From assembly GCF_009765975.1 (NCBI RefSeq), contig NZ_LMUJ01000064.1, positions 156,730 to 220,729 on the forward strand: 64,000 nt of DNA, written 5' to 3'. The translations under genes and the position numbers were made by a program. The DNA is from Acidisphaera sp. S103. Its GTDB lineage: Bacteria > Pseudomonadota > Alphaproteobacteria > Acetobacterales > Acetobacteraceae. The notes under the pieces are model-generated. The model was not told the origin of the DNA, did no database searches, and was given only the letters and a program-made list of their open reading frames with translations. This document shows, one piece after another, positions 52,393 to 61,700 of the stretch. Each line of letters begins with the position of its first letter. The first letter of the stretch is position 1.

Positions 52393-55300
52393 GCGGTTCG
52401 ACCAGCGTTCAGGCGGATCGGATGCGGCGCGCACTGGCGCGGATCGAGCAACTCGAGGCGGAGGTCGCGTCGTTGCGGCGGGGTGAACGCCCGCCCATCG
52501 GCGTGCTGGGGATAGGTCTGCGGTTGCCGGGTGGGATTTGTGACGCGGCGGGTTTCTGGGCAGCGTTGTCATCCGGTTCGGACCTGACGTCGGAGCTGCC
52601 TGGGGAACGGTGGGGGGTGGATGCGGCGACACTGGCCGATCTGCATGATCCGTCGGGGGTTCGGGTGGGGACGGTGCGGTCGCTGCGGGGCGGCTGGCTG
52701 GGGCCGGTGGACGGGTTCGATGCGGCGTTCTGGGGGATCAGCCCTCGGGAGGCGGTAGGCCTCGACCCGCAGCAGCGGCTGCTGCTGGAGTGCGCCTGGG
52801 AGGCGTTGGAGGACGCGGCGATCGATCCGCTGCGGCTGCGCGGCCGACGAGTGGGCGTCTATGTCGGCATTTGCGGGTCCGATTACGGGCAATTGGCGGC
52901 GGCAGGTGGGCTGCGCGGGATCGATGCCTATCATGCCTCCGGCACGCAGCATTCGGTGGCCTCGGGTCGTATTGCCTATGCGTTGGGACTGACCGGCCCC
53001 GCGGTGTCGGTGGATACCGCCTGCTCCTCCTCGCTGGTGGCGCTGCATCTGGCGTTGCGGGCGTTGCGTGCCGGGGAGTGCGAACTGGCGCTGGTGGGCG
53101 GAGTCAACTTGATCCTGACGCCGGCCAACTCGGTGGGACTGTCACGGGCGGGGATGCTGGCCCCGGATGGACGGTGCAAGGCGTTCTCGGCGCTGGGGGA
53201 CGGATATGGGCGGGCCGAGGGCTGCGCCGTGGTGGTGCTGGGACGGCTGGCGGAGGCCAGTCCCGGGCAGGTCTGGGCGGTGCTGCAAGGCAGTGCGCTG
53301 GGGCAGGATGGAGCCTCGGGCGGGCTGACGGTGCCGAACGGGCCGGCGCAGGCGGCGGTGATCAGGGCGGCGCTGGCGGATGCCGGGGCGGTTGCGGCCT
53401 CGGTCGGGTATATCGAGGCGCACGGCACAGGGACCCCGCTGGGCGATCCGATCGAGGCGGGGGCACTGACTGCGGTGTTCGGGGGTCGCGAGGCGCCGCT
53501 GCTGGTGGGATCGGCGAAGACCAATCTGGGGCACACCGAGAGCGCGGCCGGGCTGGTCGGCTTGGTCAAGGCGGCGCTGGTGCGGCATCACGGGGTCGTG
53601 CCGCCACATCCGTTCGCCGGACAGCCGACGCCGCACGTGGATTGGGGGTCTAGCGGGCTGGCGCTGCCGGGGGAGATGGTGCCGCTGGCAGCGGACGCGC
53701 TGGTGGGGGTGAGTTCGTTTGGGCTCTCCGGGACCAATGCGCACGCGGTGTTGGGGGCAGCGCCGGCAGGATTGGCGCGAGGAGGTGTCGTCGCCCTGGC
53801 GGATATGCCGCACGGCCGTCATGGCCAGACTGATGCCGCCGTTGATCGGACGGGCGTGTTCGTGCTGTCGGCACGAAGTGCGGCGTCGCTGGCGGGGCTG
53901 GCGACGGCAAGTGCGGAACGGCTGGCAGAATTGGCCTCGATCGGTGGAGCCGAGGCAGGCCGGATTTCGACGAATTCGGCTGACGACTGGGCTGCGGCAT
54001 GTTGGACGGCGGCGACCGGTCGAGCGGCGCTGCCGTGGCGGCGGGCGGTGGTGGCAGCCAGTGCGGCTGACGCGGCGGCGATGCTGCGTGGGGGGTCTTC
54101 CCCGACCGGACGCGATGGCTCTTCCTCGGCATGGGGTATCGAGTGTGGAGCCGCGGTCTCCGCCCCGGCGCCAGTGCTGTGGCTGTTCACCGGCCAGGGG
54201 GCATTGCGTCCGGGGGCTGGCGGGGGGTTGCTGGGGGACCCGGCGTTCGCCGAGGCGTGGCATGGCGTCTGCGCGGCGTTCGCGCGGTATCTGCCACACG
54301 GGACGCCCGGGTTGCATGACGTGCTGCACGGGGCGGAGGCGGCCGCGTGGCTACGGCGGCCCAGCCTGGCGCAACCGGCGCATATCGCGCTCGCGGTGGC
54401 CCTGACGGCACTGTGGCGGGCGCGCGGGGTGGTGCCGGCAGCGGTGCTGGGGCACTCGCTGGGGGAATACGCGGCGGCCTATGTCGCCGGTGTGCTCGAT
54501 CTGGACGGGTTGGCACGTCTGGTCGCCGGGCGGGGGCAGTTGTGCGACGCGCTGGCGCCGGGAGGGATGGCGGCGACGACCGCCTCCGAAGCCGAAGTCA
54601 CCGCCGTGCTCATGGGATTGCCGGCGGGGCTGGAGGCCGAGGTGGGGTTGGCTGCGCTGCATGGGGCGGCGGGCAGCACGGTCTCGGGCAATCCCGAGGG
54701 ATTGGCGGCGTTGTGCGAGGCGCTGGCAGCGGCGGGGCATACCACCGAGCGGTTGGCCGGGGGGCAAGGGTATCACTCGCCGCTGACGCAGCCGGCCATG
54801 GTACCACTGGCGGCCCTGGCGGCAGGCATTCGGCACGCGACACCGCGCATCCCATTGGCATCCACCCTGACCGGGGAAATACTGGGCGAGGTCGACTGGC
54901 CGTCGCACTGGGCACGGCATCTGCGCCAGCCGGTGCGGTTCGCCGCGGCTTTGGACAATGCTGTGCGAGCGGTGGAACAGACCGCCCAGGACGAGCCTGT
55001 AGCGATGGAGATCGGGCCGCATCCGACGCTGACGGGTTTGGCGCGACGGTTGCGGCCGAGATTGCCGACGGTGGCGGGGTTGTCGCCGGACGTCCCCGAT
55101 CCGGTCGCGGTGCAACGGGCGACGGCGGCACTTTGGGTGCGGGGAGTGGAGCCGGCCTGGGCACGGGTGCTACCGGAACCGCATCGGATCGTGTCGCTGC
55201 CGAATTATACCTGGGATCGGGTTCGTTACTGGGTTGATCAGCCAGTGTCGTGGCTGTCGGGCGACAACCGAGCGGCTGATGTCGGGGCATTTTATGATGA

Positions 55301-58300
55301 TCTGACGACGGCTTATGCGGCGCTGACAGCGCGCGGGCTGGCTGATCCGGCGATGGACCTGCATCTGACCTATGCGCCGTTCGCGGCGGTCGTGCCGGGG
55401 TTTTCCTGGTTGGAAACCATTCGCGATCCGGATCAGAATCCGGACCATCTGGAGCTGATGCTGGCGGCGCAGCGGCGGATGCGGACGTTGGCGTTCCGGG
55501 ATGTCGATCTGACGCGTGTGCAACGGGTTTTCGACCTCGGGTGCGGGTATGGGGGCGATCTGGTTGCCCTGGCCCGGCGTTTTCCCGGATTGCGGGGTGT
55601 GGGTCATACGGCCTCGGCCAAACAGGCGGAGGTCGCACACCGGCTGGCCTCGGCGCGCGGGGTGGATGACCGGGTTGCGGTCTATCACCGGGACTCGACG
55701 CGCGAGACGCCGGACGGGTCGTTCGATCTGATCGTTGGTTTTGAAGCCGTGCATCACATGGCCGATCCGGGGGCGCTGTTCCGTCGCCTGGAGACGGTGA
55801 TCGCACCGGGGGGACACCTGGTCCTGGCCGATCTGATGGCGGCGGGAACGGCCATTGCCGATGGCAAGACTCTGTCGGAATTGCCGGCGGCCGAAGACTG
55901 GGCGGGGTGGCTGGCCAGTGCCGGGCTGCGGCTGGAGACAGCCACCTGCCTGAGCGAGGCGGTCGCCGATTTCCTGCATGATGATGATTTCGACGCGAAC
56001 GTGGATCGGATTGGCGCCGATCTGCCGCCGGACCGTCGTTTGGCCGTGCAGGAAGCGTTTCGCGGCTTCGTGCGGCTGGGACGCCTGCTGCGGGAGGGTG
56101 GTGCCCGCTACCTGCTGTTCTCCGCTCGACGCACGAACGAGGCTGCCGCCACACTGCGCCAGGCGGCTTTGGACGTTCTTGCCAAACCGGTGCCTTACGA
56201 CAGTCTGGCACCGGAACGGTGGCTGTATGAGCCGGTTTGGGAACCGGCGCAGCCGATCCGGCTGCCTCGGCCGGATGCGATTGCGGGTGTGCCCGCGGCA
56301 GACCCGGAAATGCCGGATCTTGCCGCGGCGCGTGACGCCCTGAACCGGTTGGCTCGGGCGTTCGCGGCGGAAGCGGCGGGCGAAGTGACGGCTCCGAACC
56401 GAATGCGGGCGGCTGGGCATTTGCGGGCGTTGGGGCAGGCCGCGGCGGTTCCCGCGGATGTGCTGGGGGAACGGCTCGCGGCTGCCCATCCCGAGGCCGC
56501 GACCGAGTTCGCTCTGCTACGGCGCTGCGGGGCGGCGCTGCCGGCCATTCTGCGGGGTGAGATAGATCCGCTGGCGCCGCTATTCGCCGACGATAGCGCG
56601 GGGCGGCTGTATGCCGAAGCGCCGACAGCGCGGCGGATGAATGGGTTGCTCGCGGGGTTGCTGCGCGATGCGACGGCGGGTCAGTCGAACCGGTTGCGCG
56701 TGCTGGAGGTTGGGGCCGGCACCGGTGGCACGACAGCTTCGATGCTGGCCGCGTTGCCGCCGGGGACCGAGTACGTGTTCACCGATGTCTCGCCGGCCTT
56801 ACTGGCCAGGGCGGCCGCTCGGTTCCCCCAGGTTCGCACCGAGGTGCTGGATGTGGAGCGGGATCCCACGACGCAAGGATTCGGCGGTGCCAAGTTCGAC
56901 ATCATCGTGGCGGCGAATGTGCTGCACGCCTGCCGCGACATACCGGCGGCGCTGTCGCATCTGTTCGGACTGTTGGCGCCGGGCGGCTGGCTGGCGTTGT
57001 TGGAAGGCATCAAGCCGGCGGCCTGGGTGGATGCGACGTTCGGCCTGACCGATGGCTGGTGGCGCTTCGACGATGCGCTGCGGGTGGATCATCCGCTGCT
57101 GCCGGTACAGGCCTGGCGCGCGGCTGTGGACGCGGCCGGGCTGAGGGACACGGCGGTGCTGCGGTCGCCGGAGGCTTTGTTGCTGGATCAGGCGGTGATC
57201 GTGGCTCAGCGGCCGTTGCTATCCGAACGGGTGGCGGTGCTCGGCGATGGCGACGTGGTTCGGGCGGTTCGCGATCGCATCGGCGGACGGGATTTGGCCG
57301 ATGGCGACGTCGTGCTGGATCTGCGGGCGCTCGGGCGGCCGGATACGGCAGACGGGATGCAGGCTGCCGCGGCAGACGCGCTGGCGTTGCTGCAAGGGGC
57401 GACGGATCGACGGGTTTGGCTGGCGACCTGTGGCTGGCGGGATGGGACGCGTCTCGCGGGGTCACCGCTTTGGGGTCTCGGGTTGGTTGCCGGTCTGGAG
57501 CAAGACGGCGGGGCTTGCCGGCTGATCGACCTCGATCCGGCCGATCCCGACCCTGCCGCCACCTTGGTCGCGGCACTGGCAGCGGAGGATGACGAGGACC
57601 GGACGGCCTGGCACGGTGGAATCCGGTATGTTCAGCGCTTACGCCGCCGTCCTTGGCCCCAGCCGGCCGAACGGCTGGCACTGAAGGACGGGGCGTGGCT
57701 GATCACGGGCGGCCGTGGCGGGCTGGGGCTGGCGGTTGCCTCGTGGCTGGCGGATCGGGGTGCGCGCGATCTGGTGTTAGCCGGACGCTCGGCACCAGGG
57801 CCTGAGGCTCTGGCGCTGGTGGAGCGGTTGCGGGAACGCGGGGTGTCGGTGGCGTTGCCCCGAACGGATGTCTCGGTAGCCGCCGAGGTGGCTGGTCTGG
57901 TCGAGGGTATCACGCAACGCACCCGTCTGGCGGGCGTGGTACATGCCGCCGGGGTGGTGGCGGATGCGGCACTGCGGCACATGGATGCGGCGATGCTGGC
58001 CAAGGTGATGGCACCGAAGGCGGCGGGGGCGTTGCACCTGCACCGGGCCACGGTCGGGCTGCCGCCGCATCATTTCGTGCTGTTTGCCTCGGTTGCCGGG
58101 GTGATGGGGAATGCCGGGCAGGCGAATCACGCGGCGGCGAACGCGGTGCTGGATACGGTGGCGTGGCATCGCCGCGGCCTGGGCCTGCATGCCCTGTCAA
58201 TCGATTGGGGGATATGGCGGGAGACGGGGATTGCCGCCGCTCGCGGGGGTGTCTCGATGACGGGCGTCTCCGGCCTGGGGACGGACGACGCGCTGAGCGT

Positions 58301-58757
58301 GCTGGAGCGGCTGCTGGCCGAGGATGCCACGCAGGCGGTGGTGCTGCCGGTGGACTGGGCAGCGTTCGGGGAGACCCGGGGTCCGATGCCGTTGCTGCGG
58401 CATTTGGTGACGGCGCGGGCGGCGGGGTTTGTGCTGCCGGAGACCGCTGATCTGGGCGAAACCGTTGCGCTGTTGGCGGCGCAGGTGCTGGGCATGGCCG
58501 CACTGCCGGATACCCACGCGCCACTGGCCGGTTTCGGCTTCGACAGCCTGATGGCGATTGCCCTGCGCAACCGGTTGCGCGACCGGTTGGGTGTCGATCT
58601 GCCGCTGGTTCACCTGGTTGGCGAGGCGAGTGCTGCCTCTCTGGCCACGGAAGTAGCCACGTTGCTGGAGCCGGCAGGCATCTCCTCCGAGGTGGCCGCG
58701 ATGTCGGATGCCGAGGTGGAGGCCGCGTTGCGCGTCCTGTCGGAGGCAGCGGAATGA
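52389..58757 (+). CDS. PKS3: KS-AT-oMT-cMT-KR-ACP
   Basis: A 2122-residue extension module with two methyltransferases. The N-terminal coiled coil is residues 1-33. KS runs 35-465 (Cys212), AT about 600-900 (Ser690; QGYH ending at His796). A first methyltransferase follows at 955-1250, with DLGCGYGGDL from Asp1049 and GFEAVHHM, resembling PKS O-methyltransferases. The second is a C-methyltransferase (EVGAGTGG from Glu1440) of the same type as in PKS1 and PKS2. KR has LITGGRGGLG near 1771 and GQANHAAAN; ACP Ser is 2053. There is no DH, so a beta-hydroxyl would remain and could be O-methylated. ATGA overlaps on both sides. It should hand the finished polyketide to the C domain of NRPS1. Confidence 0.92.
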   Translation: MSGSTSVQADRMRRALARIEQLEAEVASLRRGERPPIGVLGIGLRLPGGICDAAGFWAALSSGSDLTSELPGERWGVDAATLADLHDPSGVRVGTVRSLRGGWLGPVDGFDAAFWGISPREAVGLDPQQRLLLECAWEALEDAAIDPLRLRGRRVGVYVGICGSDYGQLAAAGGLRGIDAYHASGTQHSVASGRIAYALGLTGPAVSVDTACSSSLVALHLALRALRAGECELALVGGVNLILTPANSVGLSRAGMLAPDGRCKAFSALGDGYGRAEGCAVVVLGRLAEASPGQVWAVLQGSALGQDGASGGLTVPNGPAQAAVIRAALADAGAVAASVGYIEAHGTGTPLGDPIEAGALTAVFGGREAPLLVGSAKTNLGHTESAAGLVGLVKAALVRHHGVVPPHPFAGQPTPHVDWGSSGLALPGEMVPLAADALVGVSSFGLSGTNAHAVLGAAPAGLARGGVVALADMPHGRHGQTDAAVDRTGVFVLSARSAASLAGLATASAERLAELASIGGAEAGRISTNSADDWAAACWTAATGRAALPWRRAVVAASAADAAAMLRGGSSPTGRDGSSSAWGIECGAAVSAPAPVLWLFTGQGALRPGAGGGLLGDPAFAEAWHGVCAAFARYLPHGTPGLHDVLHGAEAAAWLRRPSLAQPAHIALAVALTALWRARGVVPAAVLGHSLGEYAAAYVAGVLDLDGLARLVAGRGQLCDALAPGGMAATTASEAEVTAVLMGLPAGLEAEVGLAALHGAAGSTVSGNPEGLAALCEALAAAGHTTERLAGGQGYHSPLTQPAMVPLAALAAGIRHATPRIPLASTLTGEILGEVDWPSHWARHLRQPVRFAAALDNAVRAVEQTAQDEPVAMEIGPHPTLTGLARRLRPRLPTVAGLSPDVPDPVAVQRATAALWVRGVEPAWARVLPEPHRIVSLPNYTWDRVRYWVDQPVSWLSGDNRAADVGAFYDDLTTAYAALTARGLADPAMDLHLTYAPFAAVVPGFSWLETIRDPDQNPDHLELMLAAQRRMRTLAFRDVDLTRVQRVFDLGCGYGGDLVALARRFPGLRGVGHTASAKQAEVAHRLASARGVDDRVAVYHRDSTRETPDGSFDLIVGFEAVHHMADPGALFRRLETVIAPGGHLVLADLMAAGTAIADGKTLSELPAAEDWAGWLASAGLRLETATCLSEAVADFLHDDDFDANVDRIGADLPPDRRLAVQEAFRGFVRLGRLLREGGARYLLFSARRTNEAAATLRQAALDVLAKPVPYDSLAPERWLYEPVWEPAQPIRLPRPDAIAGVPAADPEMPDLAAARDALNRLARAFAAEAAGEVTAPNRMRAAGHLRALGQAAAVPADVLGERLAAAHPEAATEFALLRRCGAALPAILRGEIDPLAPLFADDSAGRLYAEAPTARRMNGLLAGLLRDATAGQSNRLRVLEVGAGTGGTTASMLAALPPGTEYVFTDVSPALLARAAARFPQVRTEVLDVERDPTTQGFGGAKFDIIVAANVLHACRDIPAALSHLFGLLAPGGWLALLEGIKPAAWVDATFGLTDGWWRFDDALRVDHPLLPVQAWRAAVDAAGLRDTAVLRSPEALLLDQAVIVAQRPLLSERVAVLGDGDVVRAVRDRIGGRDLADGDVVLDLRALGRPDTADGMQAAAADALALLQGATDRRVWLATCGWRDGTRLAGSPLWGLGLVAGLEQDGGACRLIDLDPADPDPAATLVAALAAEDDEDRTAWHGGIRYVQRLRRRPWPQPAERLALKDGAWLITGGRGGLGLAVASWLADRGARDLVLAGRSAPGPEALALVERLRERGVSVALPRTDVSVAAEVAGLVEGITQRTRLAGVVHAAGVVADAALRHMDAAMLAKVMAPKAAGALHLHRATVGLPPHHFVLFASVAGVMGNAGQANHAAANAVLDTVAWHRRGLGLHALSIDWGIWRETGIAAARGGVSMTGVSGLGTDDALSVLERLLAEDATQAVVLPVDWAAFGETRGPMPLLRHLVTARAAGFVLPETADLGETVALLAAQVLGMAALPDTHAPLAGFGFDSLMAIALRNRLRDRLGVDLPLVHLVGEASAASLATEVATLLEPAGISSEVAAMSDAEVEAALRVLSEAAE
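52491..55220 (+). repeat. KS-AT duplicated segment, copy in PKS3
   Basis: Partner of the segment at 45160-47890. Even the KS-AT linker shared by both, with EAGRISTNSADDWAAACWT, is conserved at the base level. The AT specificity motif differs by one residue (QGYH here, QAYH there). Confidence 0.8.
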
Positions 58758-61700
58758 GCGCTGCCACGGAAGACAGACGCGCCCTGCTGAGCCGGCTGCT
58801 GCGGGAAAAGGCGGTGGGCGGTATACCGCTTGCACCGCGGACCGGGCCGTTGCCGCTGTCGTTCGCGCAGCGGCGGATCTGGTTCCTCGATCATCTGGGG
58901 CATACCGGCAGCGGCTATGTGATCCCGCTGGTGGCGACCCTGGAGGGACCGCTCGATCCCACGGCGCTGCGGGCGGCACTCGAAGCGGTGGTGCGCCGGC
59001 ATGCGGTGCTGCGGACCCGGTTCGTCGAACGGGGCGGGGAGCCACTGCAGGAAGAGGGGCCGGCTTATGCCGTGCCGCTGGATTGCAATGACGCCGATCC
59101 GGAGGCAGCGATGGCAGCAGCCACGGCATTCACCGCGACCGCGATCCCGCTGGCCGAGGGGCGGATGTTGCGGGCCAGACTGTGGCGTACGGGAACCGAG
59201 CGGCATGTGCTGGCCATTGCCGTGCATCATATCGCGTTCGATGGCTGGTCGGTCGACGTGCTCGGGCGTGATCTGGCGGCGTTGTACCCGGCTTGCCTCG
59301 CCGGCTTGGAATCGCCGCTGCCGCCGCTGCCCGTGCAGTATGCGGATTTCGCCGTGTGGCAGCGCAGTCCAGCCCGGTTGGCAGCGCAGCAGGCACGGCT
59401 GGCGGAACGGGCGGCTCGGATCGCGGCGCTGCCGGCGTTCAAGCTGCGAGGCGATCGGGTGCCGCCGGCCGGGCGGCCTCGTCAGGGACGCATCCAGCGG
59501 TTTGCGTTGACTCCCGAATTGTCCGTTCGACTGTTGGCGCTTGGCCAGGCGCAGGGGGTGACGCCGTTCACGCTGCTGCTGACCGGTTTCCTGTTGTTAC
59601 TGGCACGTCATGAGCAGGCGGCGCATCCGCTGGTCGGATGTCCCATTGCCGGACGAGACGGCGCGGCGACCGAGGATCTGCTGGGGTTCTTCGTCAACTC
59701 CCTGGTGATCGACGCGGATTTTTCGGGAAAACCGAGCTTCGTGGAGTCGCTGACGCGGGTGCGGCGTTCGGTGACCGAGGCGATGGCAGCGCAGGACATT
59801 CCGTTCGAGCAGGTGGTGGAACGCGCTCAGCCGGATCGGTTGCTGGCTCGTAACCCGGTGTTCGAGGTGATGTTCGCCTGGCAGGCGCCGTTCCGGCTGC
59901 CGGATTTGTCGCCCTCGTTGCGGGTGGGCGCACTGACGACGACGGAAACGACGGCCCGGTTCGACCTGGAATGCCATGCCTGGCGTGACGGCGACCAAAT
60001 CCTGGGCGGGCTGATCTACGATGCGGACCGGTTCGACGCGGACCGGATGGCGCTGCTGGCGGACCATTTCACGGCGCTGCTGGAGTCGGCGGTGGCGGCA
60101 CCATCGGCGCCGGCGATGCGGCTTGGGTTGGGGGATGGCTCTTACACTGCGCCACTTCCCGCCGCGTCGTGGCCGAGCATGCCCTCAGTCCCGCCCTCCG
60201 TGTCATGGCCGGGCTTGCCCCGGCCACCCAAGACTTTACCGGGATCACCACCCCAAGACGTGGATGGCTGGGCCAAGCCCGGCCATGACACGGGGAGGGA
60301 TACCTCAGGCCGCACTGTGATGCCGACGGCCCCTACCCTTCCCGATCTCTTCGCCCTTGCCCTGCGGCGTGATCCCGGCGCCGTGGCGGTGGTGGATGGC
60401 GGGACCACGCTGTCGTTCGTGGCCCTGGATCGTCGGGCCAACGCGCTGGCGCTGAGGCTGCGCGGGCTGGGGGTGACGGCGGAAACGCCTGTCGCGATGT
60501 GCCTGGCGCGTTCGGCGGCGAGTGTCATTGCCACGCTGGCGGTCGCGAAAGCCGGCGGTGCGCTGTTGCCACTGGACCCCGCTTGGCCCGCGGCGCGGCG
60601 GCAGGCGGCGATGGCCGCGGCGAGTGCCCACCTGATATTGGATGACGCGGCGCTCGCGGACCAGACGGAGGCTTCGGTTGGTCCTGTCGCCGACGGATTG
60701 GGGCCCGAACGGCTGGCTTATTTGGCGTTCACCAGCGGGTCCACCGGCGTGCCCAAATGCATCGCGGTGCAGCAGTCGGCGGTTGCCCATCTGGTACTGG
60801 ACACCGACTACGTGCGGATCGAACCGGGCGATCGGGTGGCGCACCTGGCGAGCCCGGCATTCGATGCCGCGACGTTCGAGATCTGGGGGCCACTGCTGAA
60901 TGGTGGAACGATCCTGGTGATCGGGCGTTCGGCGGTGCTGGAGCCTGGGGCGCTGGCAACGGCACTGCGGGATGGGGATGTGTCGGTTGCGTTTGTAACG
61001 ACCGCGCTGCTGCATCGCGTGGCGGAGGACGCGCCGGACGGCTTCGCTGGGCTGCGCACCCTGCTGTTCGGCGGCGAGGCCTGCGACCCCGCCCTGGTGC
61101 GCCGCATCCTGATCGCCGGTCCGCCCGGCCGGCTGCTGCATGTCTACGGCCCGACCGAGACCACCACATTCGCGTCCTGGCACAACGTGACGGCGGTCGC
61201 GGAGAACGCGGTGACCATCCCGATCGGCGGACCGATCCGCGGTGCCGAACTGCACATCGTCGAAACCGGAGACCTGGAGACACCAGCACCGTTCGGCATT
61301 CCCGGCGCGTTGCTGATAGCCGGAACAGGCATGGCCCGGGGGTATATCGGCGCGCCGGGACTGACGGCGGACCGGTTCCGGCCGGATCCCTGGGGGCCGC
61401 CTGGGGCGCGTCTGTATCGCACCGGCGACGTCGCGTGCCGCCGCCTGGACGGTTCGGTGGAGTTCCTCGGACGGGTGGACCGGCAGGTCAAAATTCGCGG
61501 GTTCCGTATCGAACCGGCCGAGGTCGAAACCGCGTTGCGCCGCCATCCCGGCGTGGCGGACGCCGCCGTGGCGGTCGAGGACGGTCTCGCCGGCCGGCGG
61601 CTGGTCGCCTATGCCGTGCCGCGCGCCGCGACGGACGCGGATGGGCGGGTCGCCGACTGGGCTGCGGTGTTTGACGAACGTATCTACGGAAAAACCGGCA

